Assembly (NCBI GenBank): GCA_033032175.1
Contig: CM065304.1
Span: forward strand, 7,874,001 to 7,938,000
Length of the DNA: 64,000 nt
From: Saturnia japonica
Lineage: Eukaryota > Arthropoda > Insecta > Lepidoptera > Saturniidae
Direction: 5' to 3'
Both the position numbers and the translations under genes were made by a program. Shown piece after piece: positions 24,001 to 33,240 of the stretch. Under the pieces are notes generated by a model that ran no database searches, was not told the origin of the DNA, and worked only from the letters and a program-made list of their open reading frames with translations. Position 1 is the first letter of the stretch; each line of letters begins with the position of its first letter.

Positions 24001-25960
24001 GTGGGTAATAAAAATGGCGATGATTGACGTGAAGAAATTTTATTCGAACTCCACACAGTTTCAAATTTCACGAAAACACAACACTTTTATTTATTTCACT
24101 GTGGTTTCGCTTCTTTTATCGATCGTTGTTATTGCTTTGTAATTCCAAACTGAACTACTTCAGCGCTGTGCCTGAGCCGCTTAAATACCTACTCTAAACG
24201 ATCGCAGAAAAATCGTGAATCATCGCTAACTTTCTCGATGTTTAGTTGCTATGCCTACTCGAGGCGATAAGCCCTATACATGTGTGTGTAAATTGCGATC
24301 TTTACACAAACATGCGCCGCGTTTGTCTACGACGCGAATGTAGTTGCTTCGAGATATTTCGGGAACAGGATTTAATCGGGTTGTAACAGTATAATATATC
24401 AAAGAGAGATAGGGTACATAGATATTTCTTTAGAGATTTCTCGCTACTTGGGAGAGTTTTACTGGTGGAATACCTCCACCTTATAGAAGATCGCAGCCAA
24501 ATAGCCCATTGTTGTGTTCCTGCGGTGATTAGGGTTTCCAGAGCTTCTTGGGAAAGAAGGGTTCAAGGTCGGCAACGCGTTAGTGATGTCTTGTGATAAC
24601 AAGCATCCATAGGTCATGGTAGCCGCTTACCATCAGGCGGAATCGTATGCTTGTTTGTCACATATAAATATATGTAAAAAGAAACTGTCACTGATTGACT
24701 GATTGATTTATCAACACATATCTCAAACCACTAAATGGATTTGGCTGATATTTGTCACAAAGCCAAACTCCGAGCTGCTACTGAGAGTTTCATAGAAAAA
24801 CCCAATAACACTTTGACCGGGAATCGAACCCAGGACCTCGAGCATAGCAGTCTCGCTTACGGCTACTAGGCTAATGAGGCAGTTCTAGAGAAGTTTTCAC
24901 TTCAAAAAATTTCGAGATTATAGTGTTTTCAGACAGTTTTGTTCTGGGACTTCTTAATTTTATATATGCTTAGTACTTGTCACTTGTAAACAGTATATTT
25001 GAAAAAGTAAATTTGCCTGTAGGTGATATTACTAGACTTCGGTGCGACTCGGGAATATTCGAAAGAGTTTATGGATCAGTACATCGAAATCATAAAGGCC
25101 GCTTCTGTGGGCGACCGTGAAGCTATCTTGCGGATGTCGCGTGAAATGAAGTTCCTCACTGGATACGAATCTAAAGTATGATTTTGTATAACAATTAAAC
25201 CATATTCCCATTAAACATATTTTAAAGTCATTGCCTCGTAGGTAATGTTGCGTGAGTTATATTTCCTATCACATGAAAACTTCAATTCATATTAGGTAGC
25301 AATATAGCAAAATAAACTTATTAATATTTCCCAGCAACTGGTAACATGTCCCTGATATTTTAAGTGTTTAATACATTGCTTCTATCTTTATAAACGAGTA
25401 TATAAAAATGGTTTAAACTCGTTAACACCATTTCATCTGTCACTAAGAGAGTTGGTAAAGTAAGAGAGTTGAATGTGATAAATGGCACCGTGGACAGGCC
25501 TGCGGGACCAGATAGTATGATCTAAAGTAAATTCATATGCATATTAGTAAGCAATAAATTAATATGTATATATTGTTTACTTTCTACAATTAAAATTAAT
25601 AATTACTGTTGGCTTTACGACTTGTTTCAAAATTTTGTTATTAAACGCTCTTAATTTTATCTATAGATAATGGAGGAAACCCACGTGGACACGGTGATGA
25701 TCATGGGCGAAGTTTTCACAAACGAGGGGGCAGGTGAATTCGACTTTGGAGCGCAGAAGACCACCCGCAGGATCCAAGCCCTGGTTCCCACGATATTGAC
25801 GCATCGTCTCTGCCCACCCCCCGAAGAGATATACTCCTTGCACAGGAAGCTTTCTGGGGTATTTCTGCTGTGTTCAAAAATGAAGGTAAAGATGAACTGT
25901 AGGGACATGTTCAACGAAATATACGATCAGTATGAAAGTAAATGTATGTATCTATCTTAA
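14471..25960 (+). CDS. COQ8: COQ8 / ADCK3 atypical kinase (UbiB family), complete coding sequence in 8 exons
   Basis: Exons 14471-15010, 15704-15920, 16139-16348, 17333-17448, 18056-18218, 23504-23706, 25023-25175 and 25667-25960 (TAA 25958-25960) join in phase to 631 codons, close to the human paralogs. Known role: mitochondrial inner-membrane ATPase/kinase-like protein needed for coenzyme Q synthesis and complex Q stability. Visible hallmarks: KxGQ motif in [15 protein letters not shown]; alanine-rich loop in [13 protein letters not shown], replacing the glycine-rich loop; Lys in [10 protein letters not shown]; catalytic-loop [12 protein letters not shown]; metal-binding [11 protein letters not shown]-terminal RHRL-like [17 protein letters not shown]. 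Residues 1-180 are the poorly conserved N-terminal part. The 5.3-kb fifth intron holds a Copia element in antisense; other introns hold SINE and repeat pieces. All exons are intact. Confidence 0.96.
15704..15920 (+). CDS. COQ8: COQ8 exon 2
   Basis: [36 protein letters not shown] (a hydrophobic, possibly membrane-associated segment known in this family) and [14 protein letters not shown]. Acceptor CTTGTAG, donor GTTTGT, ends in phase 1. Confidence 0.95.
16139..16348 (+). CDS. COQ8: COQ8 exon 3: KxGQ and alanine-rich loop
   Basis: [19 protein letters not shown], then [12 protein letters not shown] and [11 protein letters not shown]. Acceptor CCCTCAG, donor GTGTGT; the Gly codon is split G/GT. 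Confidence 0.96.
16500..17290. mobile_element. Unclassified transposon-like insert in COQ8 intron 3
   Basis: GC-richer than the intron around it, with a 16-bp A run (about 16926-16941) and short ORFs on both strands that match nothing I recognise. GGAGTGGTGGGGAGCG near 16675 and GAGTAGTGGTGGGGTAA (reversed, near 17225) are similar inverted pieces. Class and exact ends unknown. Confidence 0.35.
17333..17448 (+). CDS. COQ8: COQ8 exon 4: ATP-binding Lys
   Basis: [20 protein letters not shown] with the invariant Lys of the VAMK stretch, then [18 protein letters not shown]. Donor GTAGTG at 17449. Confidence 0.95.
17465..17640 (-). repeat. tRNA-related SINE-like element
   Basis: Read on the minus strand there is TGGTCTAGCTGTG (box A-like, about 17585-17597) and, about 60 bases on, GGTTCAAGTCTCGC (box B-like, 17519-17532). 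No cloverleaf can be folded, so this is a SINE or tRNA pseudogene, not a tRNA gene. Confidence 0.5.
17780..18025 (+). repeat. Dispersed repeat, copy 1 (partner at 61385-61625)
   Basis: Shares ordered words with 61385-61625: TTTGAGGAGTTCCCTGGTGT versus TTTGAGATGTTCCCTGGTGT, GTATCTTCGAA, GAGGTATCC, AAATCGGTTTATAAATAAAG versus AATTCGGTTCATAAATAAAT, and the closing TCTTCTTTTAAGTC versus TCTTCTTTTGAAGTC. Same orientation, no long ORF. It ends 30 bases before COQ8 exon 5. Confidence 0.75.
18056..18218 (+). CDS. COQ8: COQ8 exon 5
   Basis: [20 protein letters not shown] and [16 protein letters not shown], the conserved helix with an ExD-type acidic pair. Donor GTGAGT; phase 1. Confidence 0.95.
18371..18375. 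repeat. Target site duplication of the Copia element, left copy (CATAG)
   Basis: CATAG here and at 22835-22839 directly flank the two LTR edges. Five base pairs is the usual duplication for this order. Confidence 0.85.
18376..18523 (-). repeat. Copia 3' LTR (148 bp)
   Basis: Read on the minus strand it starts TGTTAGAATATTATC and ends CTTTTATTA. It carries an 11-bp duplication (ATTATATTAAC) absent from the other LTR. Very short for an LTR. Confidence 0.9.
18653..20732 (-). pseudogene. Copia reverse transcriptase and RNase H region
   Basis: Starts [18 protein letters not shown], then an acidic linker, then [20 protein letters not shown] and [15 protein letters not shown] (RT motif A). The stretch 19535-19776 is out of frame but encodes [11 protein letters not shown], the YVDD catalytic box. 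From 19534 on: [30 protein letters not shown], then RNase H with [20 protein letters not shown] and [15 protein letters not shown]. Two frameshifts separate the pieces. Confidence 0.9.
20808..21400 (-). pseudogene. Copia integrase region
   Basis: [16 protein letters not shown] (zinc-binding HHCC start, in a different frame near 21340), then VHSDICGPM (first Asp), LRTDNGCEY (second Asp) and [16 protein letters not shown] (Glu). The DDE triad is visible but the frame is broken at 20808 and upstream of 21197. Confidence 0.88.
21450..21760 (-). pseudogene. Copia protease region with altered active site
   Basis: [13 protein letters not shown] where Copia proteases normally have D-S/T-G-A. The Ser/Thr after the catalytic Asp is Leu here, which should impair the enzyme. 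[17 protein letters not shown] follows, typical of the region after the protease. Confidence 0.85.
21760..22608 (-). pseudogene. Copia gag region
   Basis: 282 codons from [40 protein letters not shown] is the usual Copia gag start; [14 protein letters not shown] near residue 240 is a CCHC zinc knuckle. The frame ends in a stop shortly before the protease, in an element that should have one continuous polyprotein. Confidence 0.9.
22699..22834 (-). repeat. Copia 5' LTR (136 bp)
   Basis: Nearly identical to 18376-18523. Its left edge touches the primer-binding-like site and its right edge touches the CATAG duplication. Confidence 0.9.
23375..23455 (+). repeat. LINE 3' end fragment ending in GATGATGAT
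   Basis: GGCTTATGTCCAATACTAGACATCT followed by ATGATGATGATG has the form of RTE-type 3' ends seen in Lepidoptera (...GGC.TATGTCCAGC.GTGGAC.TC...GATGATGAT). Sits 50 bases before COQ8 exon 6. Confidence 0.55.
23504..23706 (+). CDS. COQ8: COQ8 exon 6: catalytic loop
   Basis: Begins by completing an Ala codon, then [19 protein letters not shown] and [18 protein letters not shown], the catalytic-loop equivalent with Asp and Asn. Donor GTATGT. Confidence 0.95.
23886..24015 (+). repeat. tRNA-derived SINE-like element
   Basis: GCCTGGTGGTGCAGTCA (box A-like, from about 23890) and GGTTTCGATCTTCGCC (box B-like, from 23939) at about the spacing of a tRNA-derived promoter, followed by a non-tRNA tail. 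Confidence 0.6.
24540..24895 (-). repeat. Lepidopteran-type SINE plus adjoining repeat fragments
   Basis: On the minus strand: TAGCCTAGTAGCCGTAAGCG (box A region, about 24855-24875), GGTCCTGGGTTCGATTCCC (box B, 24819-24837), then CTCAGTAGCAGCTCGGAGT, a word order I know from lepidopteran SINEs. Next to it, 24675-24770 (reversed) has ATTGACTGATTGATTTATCA and AACCACTAAATGGATTTGGC, another common lepidopteran repeat edge. 24565-24660 is the inverted relative of 8038-8145. Confidence 0.7.
25023..25175 (+). CDS. COQ8: COQ8 exon 7: DFG motif
   Basis: [20 protein letters not shown] with the metal-binding DFG, then [14 protein letters not shown]. Acceptor TGCCTGTAG, donor GTATGA. Confidence 0.95.
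25667..25960 (+). CDS. COQ8: COQ8 exon 8 (last coding)
   Basis: [52 protein letters not shown] and [17 protein letters not shown], ending KCMYLS and TAA. The 3' UTR follows in AT-rich DNA. Confidence 0.95.
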   Translation: MMEETHVDTVMIMGEVFTNEGAGEFDFGAQKTTRRIQALVPTILTHRLCPPPEEIYSLHRKLSGVFLLCSKMKVKMNCRDMFNEIYDQYESKCMYLS

Positions 25961-26958
25961 ATAATGTACACAATTTACATGTTATAAATTATAATAGTTT
26001 CACTTCGAAATTATGTCCATTTGAGTTTTATATCAAAACATTTACTGTCGTTATTTGTTGGCATGTTAAATTTTGGAGTTTTTGGCGGGTTTTAATTTTT
26101 GTGCATTATTTTTTGTTATTTGGCCATAGACATTTTACGTGATCAAGTTATTGTGCACAAGTGAAATGAAGTGGATTATAACTAGGAAAATGCCGTTTAA
26201 GTTGCAAGTACAGTTTTAACTAGCGAGCCGCCATCTTGATAAAGCTATGTTTGAAGATTACAAGATTAATTTAAAAAAAATCTATTCACATGACGTAGGC
26301 AGAATTGTGGATGAACAAAGTTAGTTGCCTTTAAATAAAAAAGATGATGATTAAATCAGAGAAGGTTCAAAAATCATGTAGGAGTAACAAAATGTTTACA
26401 AAAACAAAAATCCTGTTAGTAATATTTTAAAAGAAGGATAATTAAATAAAAATTGTTATAAATCACATGACTTATATTTCGATAATATCATAGTAACTAA
26501 GTAACACTACAAGACTACATAAAAACTAAATTACCTCTCTTTCCGTTAACCCGCCTCTTCTTCTTGTCCTTGTTTATCTCACTCTACACTCGCTACAGTC
26601 CATCCACAATTACTCAATACGAATATTTCCATTGCACTACATATTTCCAAATGGACACTTGTTCATTATTTAAGAACGAGTTCTCTTTTGTTAAATCTGT
26701 ACATATTTAGCAGATATATTTGAAAGAGTACAGGGTCAGTTTTCAGAGCGTTACATTAAAACATATATATATGAGTATATAAATGTATTTGAAATTTAAA
26801 CTTGTATTTTCGCTTTCACTCTTTTGTGTCTAAGCTAAAATATATTCAAAGTAAAGTTTACTAATTTGTGAAATCACTTTAATATATAGAAAAAAAAGAG
26901 ACATTCATCGATGATTATAAAAAATATATATTATAGAAGCATAAAGGCGTAAGTAATG
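25961..26958. other. COQ8 3' UTR and spacer
   Basis: AT-rich. Contains a repeat piece at 26079-26160 (see 9304-9440). No gene seen. Confidence 0.4.
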
Positions 26959-27731
26959 CCCGGTTTTTGAGGTACTTTTATACGTAGTTTATCTGCGTCC
27001 CATAGCGCTGTCGGTTCAATAACTCATCAGAATTGCTTTTCTGAACACCATCATACGATAAACTTTAGTTAAACTTGATTCAACTTATACCCGGTTTCTG
27101 AGATACTTTTATCTTTAGTTTATCTGTTCCATAGCGCTATCGGTTCAATAACTCATCAGAATTGCGTTTTTGAACACACCATCATACGATGAACTTCAGT
27201 TAAACTTGGTTCAATTTATACCCGGTTTCTGAGATACTTTTATCTTTGGCTTATGTGTTCCATAGCGCTATCGGTTCAATAACTGATCAGAATTGCGTTT
27301 TTGAACACACCATCATACGATAAACTTCAGTTAAACTTGATTCAACTTATACCCGTTTTCTGAGATACTTTTATCTTTAGTTTATCTGTTCCATAGCGCT
27401 ATCGGTTCAATAACTCATCAAAATTGCGTTTCTGAATGCACCATCATACGATAAACTTCAGTTAAACTTGATTCAACTTATACCCGGATTCTTAGGTTCT
27501 TTTATCTTTAGTTTATCTGTTCCATGGCGCTATCGGTTCAATAACTCATCCGAATTGCGTTTATGAAACCACCATCATACGATAAACTTCAGTTAAACTT
27601 GGTTCAACTTATACGCGGTTTCTGAGGTACTTTTATCTTTAGTTTGTCTGTTCCATAGCGCTATCGGTTTAATAACTCATCAGAATTGCGTTTTTGAACA
27701 CACCATCATACGATGAACTTCAGTTAAACTT
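26959..27731 (+). repeat. 131-bp satellite, about six tandem units
   Basis: Units start at 26959, 27090, 27221, 27352, 27483 and 27614, so the period is exactly 131 bp throughout. Each unit begins CCCGGTTTCTGAGATACTTT, has CCATAGCGCTATCGGTTCAA in the middle and ends CTTCAGTTAAACTTGATTCA. The last unit is cut at 27731 by a LINE and the rest of its end is found at 33209-33240. Units differ by scattered substitutions but no length change accumulates. Confidence 0.93.
27717..27731. repeat. 15-bp target duplication of the R1-clade LINE, left copy
   Basis: ACTTCAGTTAAACTT here and at 33209-33223. It is satellite sequence, duplicated on insertion. Confidence 0.85.
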
Positions 27732-27755
27732 TTTTTTTTTTTTTTTTTTTTTTTT

Positions 27756-28114
27756 ATATCGTGGGGAAATCCTGCATTGGATCCGCCTCCCGAGCTGGGC
27801 TGCTCAAGGGAGGGGTATGTCGGACTCTTACCGACTAAAACCCCACGGTGTCCTCGCACCTGTTGTTGGCCGGGGAGCGGGAACTGCTTGCGCATGCCAT
27901 CCGCTCGACCCGGCAGGTGCGGCCCTACCCCGGGGCCCCGTCACGGTCGAAGGCAGTCGGCACCTCCAACGAGCCTCGGAGGGCGCACGAACACCAGTGC
28001 GCCTCCTCCATCTCGGGCCTGCATTTACGCGGTGACGGACATGCCCAAGTCCACCACCTGCAGACCTATTTAAGGCGGCCGGAGATCATCACGCGGCCTC
28101 CGGCGCCTGGCTCG
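27756..28114 (-). other. 3' UTR of the R1-clade LINE
   Basis: The end next to the poly(A) (minus strand) reads ..CCTGCATTGGATCC.. reversed, just after a block with TCGGTAAGAGTCCGACATAC reversed-complement content. A similar 3' end is seen at 34465-34560 in a second element. No ORF of note. Confidence 0.7.
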
Positions 28115-30713
28115 TTAACCGCGAAAGGGGAGCAAGGTGTTACGCTCCCTCTCCCTCTCCGCCTCCTCCCATGGTGGGGATCCGGCCAATAGTGAGGCTG
28201 CCTCGAACGAGACCGTACGGTACCTTCGGACAGCTCTGACGGCCATCGCTCTCTGCGGTTTCCGCAGGAATGTGAGGTGCCGGGCCGTCAGGCTGTCCGC
28301 CCACACTGGTGCTCCATATAGGGCCATTGACCGTACGGCCCCGAGATAGAGCTTCCGGCAAGCGGAGCCGGGCCCCCCGAGATTCGGCATTAGACGAGCA
28401 AGTGCGCCCGCTGTGCCCATGAGTCGGGGGGTCAGCTGCCGAAAGTGTTCTACAAAACTCCATCGGCTATCGAGAACGATTCCCAGGTATTTCATCGTCG
28501 ACCCGATGCCGATGGAGACGCCTCCCACTATTATCTGGGACCCTTGAGGTGGAGCGTTCCGGGGCCCGTGGAAACACAGGGCCTCGGATTTACTCAAGCC
28601 CATCTCGAGTCCCAGGCGCCTTATTCGGCTCACGACTTGAGCCACCGCAGCTGTGACTAGAATTGTCGCGTCGCGGTGCGTCTTCCCTCGCGCTGTGACA
28701 AGAGTGTCGTCTGCATAGCAGACGACACTGACACCGCTGAGAGGCACACCGCGTATCGCCCAGTCGTAGCCGATGTTCCACAAAACGGGGCCAAGCACTG
28801 ACCCCTGCGGAACACCGCTAGACATATCCCGCCGACTCCATCCTTCCGGACCCGGGAAGGTGATGGTCCTCTGAGTTAGGTAGTCCTCGATGATGCGGCG
28901 GAGGTAAGGGGGCACTCCATGGTACCGGAGCGCCTCCCGTATGCTGCTCCAGGGCAGGGTGTTAAACGCGTTGGCGATGTCCAAGGACACCGCCAGCACC
29001 ACTTCGCCTTGGGAGATCGCTTCCTCCGCTAGACTCTTCACGTGCATGATCGCATGTATTGTGGAGCGCCCTTGGCGAAAACCAAACTGGTTATCAGCCA
29101 GGCCCGGCCCCACGTCCGTCAAGTGGTGGATGAGGCGGTCTGCAATTACTCTCTCCATGAGTTTGCCCACCTCGTCCAGCAGCACGATGGGGCGGAATGC
29201 GGACGGTGTGTCCGCCGGGCGCCCCTCTTTCTTGAGCAGGACCAGCCGGCCGGCTTTCCAGCACAGCGGAAATCGGCCCTGCTCAAAACACGCTGTGAAG
29301 AATCATCAATGGGGACTCGAGGACATCATGAGCCAGGACCCATGCACGGCCTGGTATGCCGTCGGGTCCTGGGGCGGTGTTCTTCGACTGAAGCCGTCGC
29401 ACCGCCCGGCTCAGCTCTTCTCGGGTCACATCAGGTACGTCGTCCTCCTGTCCCGCGTTGATCACTGAAGGCGGAGCCATTGACGGAGGCGTGTGTTCGC
29501 TCACCAATGGGAACAGAGCGTCCAACACTCGCTCGAGGAATATAGGCTGGAGACTCTGGGTTACCGGGGGGGCCCATGGGCGAAGTTTGCCCCGCACTAA
29601 CCGGTAGGGGCGCCCCCACGGGTCCCGACTGAGGGTCACCAAGAGTTCTTCACGAGCCGAGGCTTTCGCCCTGGCTATAGCGTCTTTGAGTGCTTTGGTG
29701 GCTACTCTGTACCCTCCGTACAACTCCGCCTCAAGGGCGGACGTGTCCTGCTGCCGGCTTCGACGCCGCCTATGTCTGGTGTACCGGCGTCTCGCCGAAA
29801 CGCAAGCTTCGCGCAACTGCTCTATCTCGGCACTCCACCAGTACACCTGACGTCTGGTGGGCATTCGCCTTGCACGAGGCATAGCCGCATCACAGACACA
29901 CGTCATCGCGATACGAAGCCGTTCTGCCTCCTGCTCCACATTGGCAGGTCTGCTAGAAGTCCCGTCAATACTCCAGGCCTGACCAATAATGGCTTCGCAG
30001 AATGCCTCAACATCGAGGCGTTTTAGCGACCAACGCGGTCCGCCCTCCCTCGAGGTTTCCGGGACCGGATGGTCCGAGGTTTGGGCTGAGACGTCGAACC
30101 GGATATACCGATGGTCCGACAACGTCACTACCCCCTCCAGGACTCTCCAGTCCCGAACGCGGCATGCTAAGGCAGGGCTAGCGAACGTTAGATCCGCTAT
30201 GGACCCACCCTGCCGTCGCACGCACGTGTGAACTGAACCTCTGTTGAGGATGGGTAGGCCGTTTGTTAAGGCCCACTCTTTTAGTTCCTCGCCCCTGGCA
30301 TCCGTGGACGGGGAACCCCAAGCCGTAGATTTAGCATTGAAGTCCCCGAGCACTAGCACGGGGCGAGGATGGCTACGGGTGATGACGTTACCCAGTTCCG
30401 CCAATAAAACCTGGAAGTCAGCGAGATTCCAACTGGGGGGTGCATACACCCCCACAATTATTATGTCGCCGAGATTTACCGCTACGCTTCCACGACCCTT
30501 TGTGACGACGACAAAGGGCGGGGAGTCAACGGCTGCCCTAGTAGTCAGGGCCACTGAGCCATTAAGATCTCCCACCCAGTTATCCCCGGGTGGGATGTAA
30601 TAAGGCTCAGCGATCACGGCGACATGGATAGACCACTGCGCCATGCTCTGGACCAGTAGATCTTGAGCTCTGGCGCAGTGGTTTAAGTTCGCCTGCAGTA
30701 CACGGAGTGCCAT
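28115..30713 (-). pseudogene. R1-clade ORF2: endonuclease and reverse transcriptase, one frameshift
   Basis: ATG at 30713, two bases after the ORF1 stop (TAATAATG). Endonuclease motifs: RVLQANLNH, AEPYYIPPGDNW, VLGDFNAKSTAWGS, SIADLTFASP and LSDHRYIRF, all intact. RT: NTAPGPDGIPGRAW, then after a one-base shift near 29290 FEQGRFPLCWKAGRLVLL, PSAFRPIVLLDEVGKLMERV, FRQGRSTIHAI, SLDIANAFNTLPW (motif A), GVPQGSVLGPVLWN (B), VVCYADDTLV (catalytic YADD) and MKYLGIVLD. The protein ends ASLLAGSPPWEEAERERERN and stops at 28115. The Cys/His C-terminal domain of R1-clade proteins is absent, and the junction looks like an in-frame deletion. Confidence 0.9.
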
Positions 30714-30715
30714 TA

Positions 30716-32731
30716 TTAATGACACTCCATATCGGCCTCTGCAGCGACCGGCGGCACCTTTTTATTGGCCAACGGGCGCGTTTTTCGCGGGGGATCGCTT
30801 TTGCGTTTGCCCCGCCTCCTGGTTCTGGGTGATGATGCCGAGCATCCCCTGCTGCAAATCCGATGATTCGCTGGCCCGCCGTTCTCCGCACAAATAGTGC
30901 AGTGTGGTACAGCAGTGCACCCGGCAGCCTTATGTCCCGGCTGGCTACAGCGCAGACAAAGGTCACTGCGGTCGACACTCTCGGTGCACTTTACGCCTAC
31001 GTGCCCTGATTTTAGGCACCGGAAACACATTTGGGGTCTAGGCTGCAGCACCCTTACCTGCGCTGATACCCAGCCCACCAGAAGTCTTCGGCCCTCACCA
31101 AGTTTTTTGGCGACTGTTACCGGGCACGATACAACGGCTGTCCCTAGCCCAGTGAAACCCGGCCGTATGCCCTTGCACCTGATCTGCTCAAGTGAGCAGT
31201 TACCTGCCTGGGCAACCGCAGCAAGGACCTCCTCTACCTCAACGGAGTCGTCCAATCCAGAGATGCGCACCTCTGCGCTTTTTGTTGGCCTGGTAACCTT
31301 TACGATACTTGTATCGAAGGTTATCCTTAGCTGTTCAGCTAGAGCATCCGCCTTGCTACCGCTTGTGGCACCAGGAACCTGTATCAGGTACGCTCCGGTG
31401 GCTGTCCTCTTTATTTGGACATTAGGAATTTCCAGGCTATTCAGACTGACATTGGACCTGGCAGTTGTCAGGACGTCCTTATAAGTGAGGCCCTTCTTGA
31501 CCCCCTCCGGCAATAGCGTTATCGCTACTGCTGTGGTTTTAGATGGGCGTAGTTGGGGGCTCGTTCTCTGTTTTGGTCCAGATGCCTTTGCCCTGGACCG
31601 CCGTTTGCGTCGTTTTTTCTTAACTATGACCCATTCGTCGTCCTGTGTGGCTGCTGTAGAGTCCACGCTAGGGACAGGCAATGATGGGACCTGTCTTGGC
31701 TTCTCCTTTCCAGCCGTATTATTAGGCCTCTGTTTCCCGGCAGACTGTTGGGAAGTGGATGCCTGAGGTTGCACAGGTCGCTTCGCAGCCTGTTTCGTAG
31801 CGGCAGATTTGCGATCGGCGGCAAGCGGAGGTCTTCGAGGTGGTGGTGCAGGAAGTAGCCGTTCCTCGAGTGCAGCATTACGGGCGTCCATCATAGTCCC
31901 CACCTGGAGCATGACGGTTCGCACAATTTCGTCGAGGCTTGGTGTCGTCGAAGGTGTTATCGACGCTTCCTTTCTCGGCCTTTGCTGTTTAGGCGTTGGC
32001 AAAGAGGGAAATTCCTCCACATTGCGCTTGTGGCCCCGTGTATCCTGCTGGGTAGGAGATGTTTTGGAAGCAGCACCCGTATGCTTAAGAAGCGCCTTCA
32101 CTTCCGCCAATTCCTTTTTAAGGTCTGCTATCTCGGCTCTTAGGATTCTTGTTTCCTCTGTGGTGTTCCGGGAAACGAGGGCCGTCGTCGCTTCCGTTAT
32201 GGACTCAACCGCATCCCTTAAGACTTTAACGTTGGTTCCCTTTAAACCTTTAGAGAGACGTGAAACTCGGAATACTGCCGAGACCGAACTTCTAACCTGA
32301 CCCTCAAGGGCTTCCGCAGATAACTCAGCCTCTGGCTTCCGCGTGACTCAAGAGTCTGATGCAATCTGGGCCAAGTTCTCAATTTCTGCCTCAGACTCGG
32401 TATCCGCCTGGACGTTGTGGTAGGCCTTAAGGTATTTCCTTACATCCGACGTCGTGAGCCTGGTAGTGGATCGGCCTCTACCTCGTCTTGCAGTTTGTAG
32501 TACTTTTGAGTCTGGCTCAGCGTCGCTCGAACTAGAGCAATCTTTGGATGGAGGAGGTCGCCCCTTCCGTTTGGGTGCACTTATTATAGGAGATACCACT
32601 CGTTCAACAGGTGAGGATCCCCTATTACCTACCCTGGAGCCCAAAAACATCGCATTGTCACTTCCCATATCGCTTGCTATATCGTTTGTCCGTGTTCTAG
32701 CCTTGGTCATAATATTCTTGTCTGATGTCAA
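30716..32731 (-). pseudogene. R1-clade ORF1 (gag), one in-frame TGA
   Basis: About 671 codons from MTSDKNIMTKARTRTN at 32731, interrupted once by TGA at 32350-32348; the frame is otherwise continuous through the stop. N-terminal part is basic/Ser-rich (KRKGRPPPSKD). A heptad-like helix follows the stop (LRAEIADLKKELAEVKALLK). C-terminal CCHC knuckles: CFRCLKSGHVGVKC, CLRCSQPGHKAAGC and CTICAENGGPANHRIC. Known role of such proteins: RNA binding and RNP assembly. Stop TAA at 30718-30716. Confidence 0.9.
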
Positions 32732-33208
32732 AATTGTGCCCCCCCCCAGAGAACGAGGGGCTGCCCGGGCAAAGCCCGGGGAGGGATTCTCCGGTACGAC
32801 CGGTACCCTCCTGGGGTAATTCTATTTCAAATTTTGACATTTTCCATCATCATCTTCCTATAATGTTTGCAGTGCGCCTGCCGTGACCGGTATGAGAACC
32901 ACCAGTCACGCCAGCCGCTGTCCGGAACTGGGCCCTTGGGACTCAATTTGAGTCCTCATCGGCCCCAACCCGGTACTGAGTGCGCTGCTCACATGCCACA
33001 CTCAGGAGTGTTTATCGGCTCTCCAGCCTAGATCCGTAGTGTTCAGCGAGACAGGGTCACCTCGAGAAGGATGTGGCTCTTCACCACGCACTACGATCTT
33101 GAGGTGGCAGGCTAAGGCTCTCTCCGAAAGGAAAGAGCTGTATTGCGCCTGTGGGTCCACCCCCTGCAGATCAGAGATACAAGTACCTCATCACGCCTGC
33201 TCGACCCC
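32732..33208 (-). other. 5' UTR of the R1-clade LINE
   Basis: GC-rich, no ORF. Starts (minus strand) GGGGTCGAGCAGGCG directly at the target duplication. Confidence 0.75.
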
Positions 33209-33240
33209 ACTTCAGTTAAACTTGGTTCAACTTAACTAAC
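33209..33240 (+). repeat. Remainder of the interrupted satellite unit and right target duplication
   Basis: ACTTCAGTTAAACTTGGTTC, then CAACTTA, is the end of a 131-bp unit. After about 33232 the sequence leaves the satellite, so the array is not resumed beyond one unit end. Confidence 0.85.

Larger units (their letters stand above)
27732..33208 (-). mobile_element. R1-clade LINE, 5477 bp, inserted in the 131-bp satellite
   Basis: Minus strand. The 3' poly(A) shows as a T run to 27755, then 3' UTR to 28114, ORF2 (endonuclease plus RT) 28115-30713, ORF1 30716-32731, and 5' UTR to 33208. It is flanked by a perfect 15-bp duplication and appears full length at its 5' end. GC content is far above that of the surroundings. 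ORF1 has three CCHC knuckles and ORF2 an apurinic-type endonuclease, as in the R1 clade. It carries one stop in ORF1, one frameshift in ORF2 and an apparent in-frame deletion near the ORF2 end, so it is not active as it stands. Confidence 0.93.

Noticed and set aside
24819..24875. tRNA gene
   Set aside because: Box A and box B are present but no acceptor-stem pairing; it belongs to a SINE.
26959..27731. CRISPR-like array
   Set aside because: The repeats are 131 bp, contiguous, without unique spacers, and the window is eukaryotic; it is a satellite.
29042..30600. Several plus-strand ORFs of 80-175 codons
   Set aside because: Antisense to the R1-clade ORF2, which has all endonuclease and RT motifs on the minus strand.
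30897..31484. 195-codon plus-strand ORF
   Set aside because: Antisense of ORF1 with its zinc knuckles; no motif of its own.
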